A stretch of DNA of 64,000 nt from Mucilaginibacter flavidus (GCF_024055575.1 NZ_JAMXOE010000002.1:372001-436000), one strand, 5' to 3'. Shown: positions 16,045-31,200, counted from the first letter of the stretch. Made by a program: numbers and translations. The notes: generated by a model from the letters alone, not told the origin.

Positions 16045-18291
16045 CTATATCCCTTTACTTTTTAGGGTCATGCCAGCCATTGGCATTGGCATCGGCTGCG
16101 TATTGGTTTTAAATTTTAGTGCCTTTAAATTAAGTGGCGTTATTTTGCCATTTTCTGTTATTTCTAAAAACTGGCAAGGCTTAATTTTATGAAGATGCTG
16201 CACCGTGCCGCTGCCCGCCCACCGGATCTCGATATCATCGATCGTAGTGGCCTGCCCTATCCCTATCTCCTGCCTAAGGGGCGACGAACCGAAACTTCCG
16301 CCGGAATTTACATCTTTAAATACAGTGCGTTGTAAGCCATTGTCTGTAAAGGTAACCTTGATCCGTGAGCCGATTGCAGACTTATTCGACTTTGTGCCAA
16401 CCAGCTTTAAACCTATCCAATTATTGTTGTTTTGGCCCGGATTAAGATATAATGAACTCGGGTAAGCATCACCTGTGTACGCTCCGCCCATTTCGATGAA
16501 AATATCCTGCAGGCCGTTGTTTCGGAAATCGGCAAATGAAACACCATGGCCTTTCTGCAAATTACCCGTGCGCGACGAACTGGTTACATCGGCAAATTTT
16601 TCGCCGCCTATATTACGGAATAGTTTATTAGGGATTAGCGATCCAAAATCCGGGTTACCCGTACCAAAATACATATCCGGATAACCATCATTATCAATAT
16701 CACCAAAATTGCCGCCCATGCTGAAAACCACTTTATCCAGCCCCGTGCTGTGCGTTACATTTGTAAACGTACCATCGTGGTTGTTTTTAAAAAGAAAAAT
16801 ATTTCCGTTGTCCGGTACAGGAGTACCCAACGCCTCCAACGCCGCATAATAGCCCAGGGTGGTACTAAAATTATAACTGCCCATCAAAATATCGGGCCAT
16901 CCATCGTTATTGTAATCAAAAAACCAGGTAGTGAATGTGTTTTGTTTTATGTTGATGCCCGATTTATCGGTAACATCTTCAAAACCCACATCTTTCCCGC
17001 CTTTACATTTGTTTTTCAGTAAATATTTCTTTCCGCTCATGGTCGAAACAAAAATGTCGGGCCAGCCATCGTTATTATAATCCGCTGCCGTTACCCCTTT
17101 CACAAAATCATTGACCTGGCAATGGGCTTTTTGGGCCATTTCGGTAAAAGTACCGTCGTGGTTATTCAGATAAAACGCCGATGGATGATTGCTTTTAGGG
17201 TCAGTTCCACCATGGCTTTCCTTGCCTATAAAAACATCAAGCCAGCCATCGTTATTAAAATCGGCCCACACGGCTGTTTGTGTCGGGTCCATGAATTTTA
17301 AACCGGCTGCAAAGGTCACTTCGGTAAATGTTCCGTTGCCATTGTTTTTGAGTAAAGAGCAGGGCTGATTACCGAACCCGTCCCGAAGCCAGCCTCCACG
17401 CATTATAAAGATGTCCGGACGGCCATCGTTGTTATAATCGGTTTGTTCAATATTCAAGCCGCCAACCTCATTTTGCAAGCCGCTTCGAGCAGTACGGTCG
17501 CTAAAGGTACCGTCGCCGTTATTGTGAAAATAATGCATGTGGTCCTGCAAATCCATTCCTGAAGTAATAATGTCCAGGTATCCGTCGCCGTCGAAATCAT
17601 CCACTATGGAGCCGCCAGCCCTGCTATTCAGATTTATACCTACATTTTCAGCTACATCAGCAAACGGCTTTACTTTGTGCGGCCCATCGTCGGCATCTAA
17701 ATTTGGTATGAGGTATTGGGAAGGAACTTGCGCCGGATAGCCGCCCAGCGTCATATAAGCTATGTTTAACAGCCATCGCGACTGGGCATCCTGCGGGTCT
17801 GCCCTCAAATTTTTTTCCAGCGTTTCTATTGCCCGTTGTGATCCTGTTTGAATTTGATGTACGCCTGCCCCCGAAATAGGGAATATGCACGATGAACCAT
17901 TATGGTTAAGCATGCAGTTTGCCCGTTCGCCTAAACGCATATAACTAACAGCCTGATCAGGCAACATATTTACAGGGTTCATGTAACGAGGAAGTCTCGC
18001 AATTTTATTAAAAATATCAACAGCGCGCTGCTCGTGGCCTTCCTGCAATTCAAACAACGCCTTTTTTGCCAACAATTGCGCATCGTAGTTTGGGGAATCT
18101 GCTTTTAACGCCGAATCGCTGGCGGCAAGCCGGGCATCGGAGCTGAAAATATTTTGCGGGTTGTAATTTCGCTTTTTTAGTTCCTGCAGCAGGTCAGTCA
18201 TATTGGCCGGGGAGTGTGGCTTACATGTAATCAGCAAACTGCAAATACCTGGTATAAATAATAACGTACGTAATCTATATCTCAAAAACAT
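16045..18291 (-). CDS. FG-GAP/VCBS-repeat and ASPIC/UnbV lipoprotein with N-terminal TPR-like region
   Basis: 748 aa. A lipoprotein signal ends at SLLITCKPHS. The first 170 residues are helical and TPR-like (AKKALFELQEGHEQRAVDIF, RAIETLEKNLRADPQDAQSR). Seven FG-GAP loops follow, for example DFDGDGYLDIITSG, DYNNDGRPDIFI, DFNNDGWLDVFIG and DIDNDGYPDMYFG. A C-terminal ASPIC/UnbV module is recognised by GSRIKVTFTDNG and IDDIEIRWAGSG. It is distantly related to the 1187-residue neighbour but has the ASPIC module at the end rather than in the middle. It may bind glycan or protein at the surface; function is unknown. It faces the GH43 at 18529 across a 237-bp divergent promoter region. Confidence 0.88.
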   Translation of the reverse strand: MFLRYRLRTLLFIPGICSLLITCKPHSPANMTDLLQELKKRNYNPQNIFSSDARLAASDSALKADSPNYDAQLLAKKALFELQEGHEQRAVDIFNKIARLPRYMNPVNMLPDQAVSYMRLGERANCMLNHNGSSCIFPISGAGVHQIQTGSQRAIETLEKNLRADPQDAQSRWLLNIAYMTLGGYPAQVPSQYLIPNLDADDGPHKVKPFADVAENVGINLNSRAGGSIVDDFDGDGYLDIITSGMDLQDHMHYFHNNGDGTFSDRTARSGLQNEVGGLNIEQTDYNNDGRPDIFIMRGGWLRDGFGNQPCSLLKNNGNGTFTEVTFAAGLKFMDPTQTAVWADFNNDGWLDVFIGKESHGGTDPKSNHPSAFYLNNHDGTFTEMAQKAHCQVNDFVKGVTAADYNNDGWPDIFVSTMSGKKYLLKNKCKGGKDVGFEDVTDKSGINIKQNTFTTWFFDYNNDGWPDILMGSYNFSTTLGYYAALEALGTPVPDNGNIFLFKNNHDGTFTNVTHSTGLDKVVFSMGGNFGDIDNDGYPDMYFGTGNPDFGSLIPNKLFRNIGGEKFADVTSSSRTGNLQKGHGVSFADFRNNGLQDIFIEMGGAYTGDAYPSSLYLNPGQNNNNWIGLKLVGTKSNKSAIGSRIKVTFTDNGLQRTVFKDVNSGGSFGSSPLRQEIGIGQATTIDDIEIRWAGSGTVQHLHKIKPCQFLEITENGKITPLNLKALKFKTNTQPMPMPMAGMTLKSKGI

Positions 18292-18528
18292 GAAAACTGG
18301 TTTAAAATTGGAAGCGGATGCTTAACTTAAACAAAGTTAAATTAGGCCATAATTCTAAAACACAACATTTGTCTTTATTAATATAACATCTGAACAAAAC
18401 AACTGAACATATGAGTTATATATATACACAAACGTGCATAGCGGGGATATCTATCCGGCTTAACTTCGTCGACGGAAAAAACTTCAAATACCTATAGTGG
18501 ATTAATCAATATTAAATAAATCAAAATA

Positions 18529-19608
18529 ATGAAGAAGAATGTTTTAAAGATGACGATTTTGACCGTCGCGTCGACGCTCGTGGTCAATTCGTTAAGTGCG
18601 CAGAAAAACACCAACAAGGTTAAGTTCCTTAATCCGCCACTAATTAAAACCATTTACACAGCCGATCCGTCCGCCCACGTGTTCAATGGAAAAATTTACA
18701 TTTATCCCTCTCATGATATTGACGCAGGTGTACCCGAAAACGATAATGGCGATCATTTTGCAATGCGCGATTATCATATATTATCGCTTGATCATATAGG
18801 CGGAAAAGTTACCGACCACGGCGTCGCACTCGACATTAACAACATTCCATGGGTTGGCAAACAGCTATGGGCACCCGACGCCGCGTTTAAAAATGGCAAA
18901 TACTTCCTGTATTTTCCGGCAAAAAACAAAGACGGCGTTTTTCAAATAGGATGCGCAACATCCGATAAGCCAGCAGGGCCGTTTAAGGCCAATCCACATC
19001 CCATTGCCGGAAGCTACAGCATCGATCCTGCTGTATTTATTGACGATGACGGAAGCGCATATATGTATTTTGGAGGTATTTGGGGTGGTCAGCTTCAACG
19101 CTGGCAGACTGGAAAATATGAGGCCAACGGTTCAAAAACTGATCTTCACAATGATAAGGCACCGGCAATTAGTTGCAGGGTAGCCAAATTGGATAAAAGC
19201 ATGATGGAAATTGATGGAAAAGTACATAATGCCCTTATAGTTGACAGCGCCGGGCACGAACTATTAGGTGGCGATCATGACCGTCGTTTTTTTGAAGGCT
19301 CATGGATGCATAAATTTAAGGGGAAGTATTATTTAACCTACTCTACCGGCGATACGCATTTTCTGGCCTATGCTATCGGCTCGAACCCTATGGGACCTTT
19401 TGTTTACGCTGGCCACTTTATGCAGCCTGTGCAAGGTTGGACAACGCATCACTCTATTATTAAGTTTAATAATAATTGGTATATTTTTTACCACGACACT
19501 GAACTTTCGGGCAGAACACATCTCAGGAATGTTAAGGTTACCGGGTTACATCACCTGGATAATGGAAAGATAGAAATGATCAATACCTACACGAGTTCGG
19601 GTAAATAA
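18529..19608 (+). CDS. Secreted GH43 glycoside hydrolase
   Basis: 359 aa with a signal peptide ending near LSAQ. It belongs to the five-bladed propeller family of beta-xylosidases and alpha-L-arabinofuranosidases. Predicted catalytic residues are visible: Asp46 in YTADPSAHVF, Asp166 in SIDPAVFIDDDG and Glu256 in FFEGSWMHKFKGKYYLTYS. It shares the unusual block ADPSAxVFNGKxYxYPSHDI with the GH43-CBM6 gene at 32544, so the two are close paralogues, but this one lacks the CBM6. It likely removes xylose or arabinose from oligosaccharides; which sugar cannot be told. It stands alone on the plus strand. Confidence 0.92.
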   Translation: MKKNVLKMTILTVASTLVVNSLSAQKNTNKVKFLNPPLIKTIYTADPSAHVFNGKIYIYPSHDIDAGVPENDNGDHFAMRDYHILSLDHIGGKVTDHGVALDINNIPWVGKQLWAPDAAFKNGKYFLYFPAKNKDGVFQIGCATSDKPAGPFKANPHPIAGSYSIDPAVFIDDDGSAYMYFGGIWGGQLQRWQTGKYEANGSKTDLHNDKAPAISCRVAKLDKSMMEIDGKVHNALIVDSAGHELLGGDHDRRFFEGSWMHKFKGKYYLTYSTGDTHFLAYAIGSNPMGPFVYAGHFMQPVQGWTTHHSIIKFNNNWYIFYHDTELSGRTHLRNVKVTGLHHLDNGKIEMINTYTSSGK

Positions 19609-19622
19609 TATGTTTAAAAACG

Positions 19623-19720
19623 AACGTGCAGCGGCCGTTTAAAAAGCTCAGCTGCTGCATGTTAAAATTTCAGATAAACTAAGAGGAACACTTCGGCTAT
19701 TTAGTTGGCCTTTTTTATAT
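19623..19720 (+). terminator. Hairpins between the convergent GH43 and GH95 genes
   Basis: AACGTGCAGC (19623-19632) pairs with GCTGCATGTT (19654-19663) with one wobble. A second weak dyad, AAACTAA with TTTAGTT, ends in a T-rich tract (GGCCTTTTTTAT) near 19720. The position after the GH43 stop fits a terminator for that gene. Confidence 0.4.
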
Positions 19721-19783
19721 AACTTAATTTATTTTTTGCCGAAACGTCAGTTGTAGCTTCTTCGGACTTTCCCGACTTTCGGA

Positions 19784-22270
19784 CTATTCTATAAAATAAG
19801 TTTTACCAGCTACTGTTGGCATATCGTAAACCCACGTTTTGGCAAGGGTTGGTGTAAGGCTTTCGGCGCTGGTTTTTATTATCGGCGTTTTTAAGTCCAT
19901 CGCTTGGTAAAAACGATTTTTGTTGCTCCCATGTGCTGCGCTCAGTAATTTGGTGGCCATTTGTTGATTTAAACGCAGCCGGCAGTTTCCGCCGAGCGAA
20001 GAATGTATAATCAGTTTTACAATTTTGTGGTCGGCCCAGGTCATATCAACTTTAAAGCCTCCCCGGGCCACTAGTCCTGAAACGCTGCCATCCTTCCAAT
20101 CATCGGGCAAGGCCGGCAACAGGTAAATTGCGCCGTCGTGGCTTTGCAAAAGCATTTCTGCTATCCCCGAAGTGCAGCCAAAATTACCGTCGATCTGGAA
20201 AGGCGGATGGGCATCAAATAAATTTGGATAAGTGCCGCCAGAACCCCCACCTACCGGTTTTATTTGATCCTTAATAAGTTTATACGCATGATTGCCATCC
20301 AATAAACGCGCCCATAAATTGATCTTCCATGCCATCGACCATCCTGTTGATACATCACCACGGTAGACAAGCGAGTTTTTCACAGCCGCAAATAGTTGTG
20401 GCTGCGTGAAAGGTGATATTTGATTACCCGGAAACAAACCATACAAATGAGAAACATGCCGATGGTGATCGTCGGTACGGTCAAAATCTTCCAGCCACTC
20501 CTGCAGCTGGCCATGTTTGCCAATTTGCATAGGCGGTAATTGGCTACGACAATTAGCCAGGCTATCCGCAAAGACTTTATCGACATTCAGTTCGGCTGCT
20601 GCCCTGATCACAGCTGTAAACAGGCCATAAACCAATTGGTTATCCATGGTAGCGCCAGCAGTTACTGATACCGGGGTTTTACCATCGATATATTCGTGTT
20701 CCGGCGATATTGAGGGCGACACTACCAACCAACCGTGATCTGGTTCCTTTTGCAGGGCATCAATATAATATTCAGCGGCCCCCTTCATTACCGGATAATA
20801 TTTCTTCAGAAATGCCCTATCGCCCGAATATAAATAATGTTCCCAAAGATGATGGCTGAGCCACGCGTTTGATGTTGGCCACAATCCCCAAAAGGCGCCA
20901 TCCACTATCCCGGTAATACGCCAGATATCAGTGTTATGGTGCAGCATCCATCCGCGTGTTCCGTACATTATTTTTGCAGTTGGAGTACCAGTAACAGACA
21001 AATCTTCAATCATCTGAAAAAGCGGAGTACTCAATTCTGGTAGTTGTGTTACCTCGCTTGGCCAATAATTCATTTCGGTGTTTATGTTAATGGTGTACTT
21101 GCTGTCCCAGGGGCCTTTGACCTCTCCATTCCAAATTCCCTGTAAATTGGCTGGTTGCGAGCCTGGCTGAGATGAACAAATTAACAGGTACCGCCCGTAT
21201 TGAAAATATAGTTCGGCCAGCTGTGCATCATTATCATTTGAGAAATTTTCTATGCGGACATCTGTAGGTTTGTTTGCAGCGCTATTGATGCCGAGATTGA
21301 GTTTAACCCTATCGAAATAAGAGCGGTAAAACCTGGTGTGTTTATTCAGCAGATTATCGAAGCTCTGCTGGTAAGCTTTATACAAAATATCGTTAGCCCG
21401 GTTCATCGCATTTGCCGAAACATTGTGATAATTCACAAAATTGGTGGCCATTGAAAGATATATGACGGCTGTATCAGCATTAGCAATAGTTATGCCCGAA
21501 GTATCCGTAACGCAAGTCCCGCGGGAATTTTTAACCCTGGTGAGCACGGTATATTTGATCTGCCCTTTTTGGCCTTCGTGGTCGCTGCCCTGGCCGGATA
21601 AAACCAGCGTTTCTCTTCCATTTACACTAACCAAAGATTTTAGTGGGCTTTGAAGTTTTATCTTGCAGCTAATCATACCTGGTTTATTGGCCGTTAGCCT
21701 GGCCATAAGCACATTGTTGCCAAAAGCGGTAAAATATTCCCGTTTGTAGTTAACACCGTTTAAAGTGTATTTTACAACAGCCTTCGCATTTGCAATATCC
21801 AAATCGCGATAGTAATTGCTAACACTATCTGTACCGGAAAACTTGATGTATAAATTACCGGCAAGCTGGTACGGCATGCCACTGTTGCCCTTTGGCCCTA
21901 ATTTGCTATTAGCCAATTCCTGCGCTTCGGCGTATTTCTTCTCAGCAAGCAACGCCCTAACCTTATTAATATATGGCCTCGCGCCCGAATCGACGGTATT
22001 ATTCGGCCCACCTCCCCATATGGTTGATTCATTGAGTTGGATGCGTTCGTTTTGTACATTGCCAAATACCATTGCGCCTATAAAGCCATTCCCGATCGGT
22101 AAAGCTTCGTTCCAGCTTTTAGCAGGTTTGTTATACCATAATTTATAGCGGTTGGGGCTGTGGACCAGGGCTGCCTTTTTACCCACCTGTTTTTGTTGTG
22201 CCTGTAGCGATGAGAATATCAATAATGCCGTAACAAAAATGTTCGCTTTTTTATAAAATGATGCTGTCAT
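19784..22270 (-). CDS. GH95 alpha-L-fucosidase or alpha-L-galactosidase
   Basis: 828 aa with a signal peptide. The N-terminal beta-sandwich shows the family block KLWYNKPAKSWNEALPIGNG and IQLNESTIWGGGPNN. The (alpha/alpha)6 part carries INTEMNYWPSEV (about residue 398, the Asn pair of the family), SPEHEY (about 522, likely general acid Glu) and FQIDGNFGCTSGI (about 692, conserved Asp). GH95 enzymes invert and release terminal L-fucose or L-galactose. In Bacteroides ovatus a GH95 in a complex-xylan locus acts on L-galactose, so galactose on glucuronoarabinoxylan is a reasonable alternative to fucose. It is the last gene of the operon starting at 27667, 19 bp after the GH10. Confidence 0.93.
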   Translation of the reverse strand: MTASFYKKANIFVTALLIFSSLQAQQKQVGKKAALVHSPNRYKLWYNKPAKSWNEALPIGNGFIGAMVFGNVQNERIQLNESTIWGGGPNNTVDSGARPYINKVRALLAEKKYAEAQELANSKLGPKGNSGMPYQLAGNLYIKFSGTDSVSNYYRDLDIANAKAVVKYTLNGVNYKREYFTAFGNNVLMARLTANKPGMISCKIKLQSPLKSLVSVNGRETLVLSGQGSDHEGQKGQIKYTVLTRVKNSRGTCVTDTSGITIANADTAVIYLSMATNFVNYHNVSANAMNRANDILYKAYQQSFDNLLNKHTRFYRSYFDRVKLNLGINSAANKPTDVRIENFSNDNDAQLAELYFQYGRYLLICSSQPGSQPANLQGIWNGEVKGPWDSKYTININTEMNYWPSEVTQLPELSTPLFQMIEDLSVTGTPTAKIMYGTRGWMLHHNTDIWRITGIVDGAFWGLWPTSNAWLSHHLWEHYLYSGDRAFLKKYYPVMKGAAEYYIDALQKEPDHGWLVVSPSISPEHEYIDGKTPVSVTAGATMDNQLVYGLFTAVIRAAAELNVDKVFADSLANCRSQLPPMQIGKHGQLQEWLEDFDRTDDHHRHVSHLYGLFPGNQISPFTQPQLFAAVKNSLVYRGDVSTGWSMAWKINLWARLLDGNHAYKLIKDQIKPVGGGSGGTYPNLFDAHPPFQIDGNFGCTSGIAEMLLQSHDGAIYLLPALPDDWKDGSVSGLVARGGFKVDMTWADHKIVKLIIHSSLGGNCRLRLNQQMATKLLSAAHGSNKNRFYQAMDLKTPIIKTSAESLTPTLAKTWVYDMPTVAGKTYFIE

Positions 22271-22289
22271 ATATTTGGTTTATCATCGC

Positions 22290-23501
22290 TTAAAAATTAA
22301 CAACCGACCAATAGGCCTTTTTACGTTGCCTATTTTCATCAAATAATAAGGGGTAGGCCTTTATTACTACACGGGGTGTGTTTACACCCGCTGCAGCCCC
22401 TCCCATAGGTCCTCCGCCTCTCACGTCCAGCCAGCTCGACCGATCAGACACGTTCCAAAATGTAACGTTTGTTATATATTGCTTATACTGCCTGATAATA
22501 TCAAAGGCCATTTTGTATTGCGCAACTTGTTTGGCTTCCACTTCGGGGGTAAACCCCGGGTCGGGTGTTGGCGTTGCCCCTGCAGGTGCTGCTGTTGTAC
22601 CGGCGGCTGGGTTTGGCTTTGGCAAGCGTATAGTAATATCCATTTCGGTAAACTGCACCTTTAAGCCCAGGGAGGTTACCTCGTCAAGGGCTTTACGCAA
22701 TTCATCGGGCGATGGGTCGTTCAGTTTCCAATGGGCCTGCATGCCGACGCCATCAATAGGTGTGTGGTCGGCAATCAACTTTTTTAACAGCTTATATATC
22801 TTCTCTCTTTTAGCCGGACGTTCACTGTTATAGTCATTGTAGTATAACTTCGCAATGGGGTCAGCTTCGTGCGCATATTTAAAAGCCGAATCGATAAAAT
22901 CGGGGCCATTGCATATTTTGTACCAGTTACTTTTGCGATATACCTGCGTGGTGTCCTCGCTATCATCAACCGCCTCATTCACTACGTCCCAGGCGTAAAT
23001 TTTGCCTTTATATCTTCCTGCTACGGCAAAAATATGATCTTTTAAGCGTTGTAAAAGCAACTCTTTAGTTACCGGTTCACCATTCGGCCCCTTAAACATC
23101 CATGCAGCTTCCTGGTTATGCCAGCATAAATTATGTCCACGTATTTTGATATGATGACTCACAGCAAAATCAACAATAGCATCTGCATTTTTCCAATTAT
23201 AAACGTTTTCGGATGGGTGTATCGGCCCCATCTTCATATCATTTTCCGGGGTTACGCTGTTAAACTCTTTTACAATTAATGCCGAATCGGGGCCATGCAA
23301 AGAAGCCATGCTTACCGCAACCCCAACAGGAAAATAATCTTTATAGTAATCTTTCAAACCTTTATCGGCATTGATACCCGCCGTAGCAGGTGATGTTACC
23401 AGATGTTTGGAAGCACACTGAACAAATGATAAAACCATAAACGCAATTGTGAGAACCAACATACCCCGACTTGCATTTTTTGCTGTAGTAGAAAATTCCA
23501 T
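22290..23501 (-). CDS. GH10 endo-beta-1,4-xylanase lipoprotein
   Basis: 403 aa. A long N-terminal signal ends in a lipobox (LSFVQCASK), so the enzyme is probably lipid-anchored, perhaps on the surface. GH10 motifs are complete: ENDMKMGPIHP, RGHNLCWHNQ, the acid/base Glu in WDVVNEAVDD (about residue 175) and the nucleophile Glu in FTEMDI (about 285). Just after the nucleophile there is a low-complexity Pro/Ala/Thr loop of about 30 residues (PAAGTTAAPAGATPTPDPG) at a site where related enzymes also vary. It is the only recognisable endo-xylanase of the locus and so defines the substrate as xylan. Confidence 0.96.
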   Translation of the reverse strand: MEFSTTAKNASRGMLVLTIAFMVLSFVQCASKHLVTSPATAGINADKGLKDYYKDYFPVGVAVSMASLHGPDSALIVKEFNSVTPENDMKMGPIHPSENVYNWKNADAIVDFAVSHHIKIRGHNLCWHNQEAAWMFKGPNGEPVTKELLLQRLKDHIFAVAGRYKGKIYAWDVVNEAVDDSEDTTQVYRKSNWYKICNGPDFIDSAFKYAHEADPIAKLYYNDYNSERPAKREKIYKLLKKLIADHTPIDGVGMQAHWKLNDPSPDELRKALDEVTSLGLKVQFTEMDITIRLPKPNPAAGTTAAPAGATPTPDPGFTPEVEAKQVAQYKMAFDIIRQYKQYITNVTFWNVSDRSSWLDVRGGGPMGGAAAGVNTPRVVIKAYPLLFDENRQRKKAYWSVVNF

Positions 23502-23525
23502 ATTTGTTAATGGTTTATTTGCTTA

Positions 23526-27667
<4,142 letters not shown>

Positions 27668-28290
27668 ATTTTAAATAAATAGGCATTGTGATATAATTTT
27701 TTCTCTTAATAACACGGGATAGCCCCATTCACCTGCTTTAAAATCTTTATCCTGTTCGCAATAAAAACCTTCGTAACTCTTACAAATTGCTGTAGTACAC
27801 GAGCAGGTAAATTTCCCTAGGCTAATATTGTTTGTAACAATTGGTGATATTATTCGACAGGCTAATTGTAGTTAACGATATAGCAGATCGTCAACCAATA
27901 ACTATTCGATTAATTTTCGTCAAAATTATTCCCTTAATAGAACTTGACATGCCACAAATGTTGAATAAATCAACACTTTGGTTGAAATATGCCCATTTTA
28001 TCCGGGTGTCACTATTAAATGTGGAAATGGTTTTAAGAAATGCTACGCTTTAAACCCTGCCAAATATACAGCAAATCGTAAGGCCGAGAACAGCAATATT
28101 TTTTTTCTGCAATCGATTGCATAATTGAATTTTAAGTTTAAATTTACCCTTGTGCAATTTCTGCCAATCCTTTAGGCGGAAGTGGAACCTTTATAAACCT
28201 CCTGTTTCGGGAAATTAAATGATCAGTATACTTAGTATCTTCCTTTTTATGAGAAGCTACTGTACAATTTAAAAAGTAATAGCATTTGCC
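27668..28290. other. Divergent promoter region between GH8 operon and hybrid regulator
   Basis: 623 bp without a credible gene. It contains the LacI-type palindrome at 28108-28121, about 170 bp before the regulator start and 440 bp from the GH8 start. The rest is AT-rich. A 70-codon plus-strand frame at 27841-28053 has no recognisable features and was not accepted. No clear direct repeat expected for hybrid two-component DNA binding could be picked out by eye. Confidence 0.6.
28108..28121. promoter_or_regulatory. LacI-family-type operator palindrome upstream of hybrid regulator
   Basis: Perfect 14-bp palindrome TGCAATCGATTGCA, identical to 7432-7445. The identity extends to a 17-bp string CTGCAATCGATTGCATA at both sites. 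It lies upstream of the hybrid two-component gene at 28291, so that regulator itself could be under control of a LacI-type repressor or activator encoded outside the window. Confidence 0.55.
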
Positions 28291-31200
28291 ATGTTAAATT
28301 TTGCGTTACAAATTAAGCGTATTATAGTCAAAAGGATGTTTTTTATAGCATTAATGGCATTGGGCATTACCTTTCAATGCTGCGGTCAGGCTATACGGTT
28401 CACAGTATTAACATCTCACGATGGATTGCTTTCGAACACAGTTAACGCTATTATAAAAGACCATTACGGATATGTATGGTTTGCAACAGCGGACGGCCTT
28501 GACAGATTCGACGGCATGGAACACAAGGCCTACCGTTTTGATCCTTCCGATAAATCGGGCTACCGCTCGAAGGAAGTGGCATGTATGTATGAAGATGGTG
28601 GCGGGCAGCTTTGGGTTGGTACTATGGGCGGCGGATTGTATTTTTTCGACCGTTCCCACGATCAGTTTCACCCTCTCGAAATACGCTCCAAATACAAAGA
28701 AGTTACGGACAGTTACATTAAGGCAATGTACGGCGATAATAATGGTCGGCTCTGGATTGGCACGCTGGGGGGCTTGTGCATATTTGACCCTAAAACCGCA
28801 AAAGGAACATTTTTTAAACCCGACGAACATAAACCCGGGCAGCTTCGGCCGGGCATCGTATTATCTATCTTCAAGGATAGTCAACAGCGAATGTGGATTG
28901 GTACAGAGAAAGGGCTATATCTTTATAATGAAGCAAGGAACAATTTTATTTCCTTCAGGCACGACAATAACAACCCCGCAAGCATCCCAAATGATGGAGT
29001 TAATGCGATAGCCGAATGCCAGTACAGGCTATGGATAGGCACAAATGACGGACTTAGCTGCCTGTCGCCCGACTTAAAAACCTTCCGGAATTTTAAGTAT
29101 AACGCCGAAGACAACGGCACCCTGAGCGGCAATCTTATTTATAGTATAGCTCCAAGCGGAAACGATATTTGGGTAGGCGCTGAGGGTGGACTGAATATCG
29201 TAAATACGTTGTCGGGGAAAATAAAACGTTATAATCATGACGACCGGGATAAATTTAGTGTGAGCAGCAAGTCTATTCGTTGTATTTATAATGATCCCCG
29301 TGGCATTTATTGGATCGGTACCTACCAGGGAGGTGTGGATAAGTACGACAAAAATCTCACCCTGTTTAATTCAAAACAAAATAACGCCTACGACCCGGCA
29401 GGCCTGAATGCGCCATTTGTTTCCTCATTCGCCGAAAATAAAGATGGGGATATATTTGTTGGTACAGATGGCGGAGGGTTGAACCTTTTTCATTTAAAGA
29501 GTGGCCTGTTCAGCCATATTACTCTTAAGGCAAAGGAAAAGAATAATTCGGCCGGGCTTCCAATCCTGAGTATGATACTTGACCGAAATCAACAACTCTG
29601 GATCGGCACTTTTCAGGACGGTATATTTATTTATAACACCAAAACCGGCCAGTATCAACAGTTAACTGCCGGAAAAGATATTACGCATATAAATAATGAC
29701 GAAATTTTTTGTTTTAAGGAAGACAGCAAGGGGAAGATTTGGATCGGAACCAATGGTGGCGGTGTAAACGTATTTGATCCCAGCACCAGGACTTTCCTGA
29801 AATACGTATCAAATCCTGTTTCTGCCGATGAAAGACAGTTACCTGTAAATGGTTTCATCAGGGCTATTGAAGAAGATCATGAGGGAAATATCTGGATCGG
29901 TACATACGGTAGTGGAATAGCGGTCTTAAACCCAAAAAGCCAAAAATTTCAAGTATACAGCAATAAGAACACCGGGATGGCAGTTGACCGCGCATTTTCA
30001 CTCATGGAAGATCACGACCGTAATATGTGGATAGGCACTGCAGGCGATGGTTTATTTTGTTTCAACTCCAGCAGTAAAAAATTAGCAAGTTACCTTGCGC
30101 CAGAAAAACTGCCAGACGGAGTAGTACACAAACTGCTGGAGGACCAAAGCGGTAACATTTGGTTAACCACAGGAAAGGGAATATGTAAATTTAATATTGC
30201 ATTAAAAAAGTTCACACATTACTCAGCTTACAATGGCCTGCAAAATGACGCATTTATTGACGGATCGGGGCTTCGGACAAGTAAGGGACTGCTTTTCTTT
30301 GGCGGGGCAGAAGGCTTTAATTATATCGACCCTACACAAGAAGTAAATCGTAACAGCAACGTTCCTCCGGTTTTTTTTACCGCCTTGAAAGTAAACAATA
30401 CCGTTATATCGCCAGCCGATCACTCACCTCTTAAGCAGGACATTTCGGTAGCAAAACAAATCGACTTAGATTATAAGCAAAACTTTTCTATTAGCTATTC
30501 TGCAATCAATTTTACACTACCCCAGCAAAATCATTACGCCTATATATTGAAATCGTTCAATAAAACCTGGAATTATGTAGGTTCCGCTACAACGGCGTAT
30601 TACACCAACTTAGACCCTGGTGAATATCTTTTTGAAGTGCGGGCCTGCAACAATGATGGTATATGGAACAGCTCCGGGGCACGAATCCGAATCGTAATTC
30701 ATCCGCCTATATGGATGACGTGGTACGCATACCTGTTATATGCGCTGGCGGCAGCGGGCGCGTTATTGCTTATCCGCCATAGAGGTATTAACAAATTGAA
30801 AGCTAAACTTGCTCTTGAACAAGAAAGAAGAGAAGCGGAGCGGGTTCATGAACTGGATCTGTTGAAAATAAAATTTCTCACCAACCTTAGTCATGAATTC
30901 CGCACCCCAATTTCGCTTATAATGGCTCCCGCAAATAAATTATTGGCGGAGCATAAAGATGATCAAACAACCGGCCAGTTGTCGGTGATATTAAGAAACG
31001 CCCGACGGCTATTGAATTTGGTAAATCAACTTTTAGATTTCCGGAAATTAGAAGAACAAGAATTGAAACTTAGCCTGGGCGAAGGCGAAATAATCTCGTT
31101 CATCAGCGGAGTTGTAGATTCGTTTCATGATTTATCTGAATCGCGGTGCATAGCGCTTGAATTTAATGCCACACATGAAAAACTATTCGTACGGTTTGAT

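Noticed and set aside
27841..28053. 70-codon plus-strand frame in the divergent promoter region
   Set aside because: No signal, no domain and no similarity; located where regulatory DNA is expected.
28408..28830. 140-codon minus-strand frame opposite the hybrid regulator
   Set aside because: Antisense shadow of a strong coding sequence with no recognisable features.
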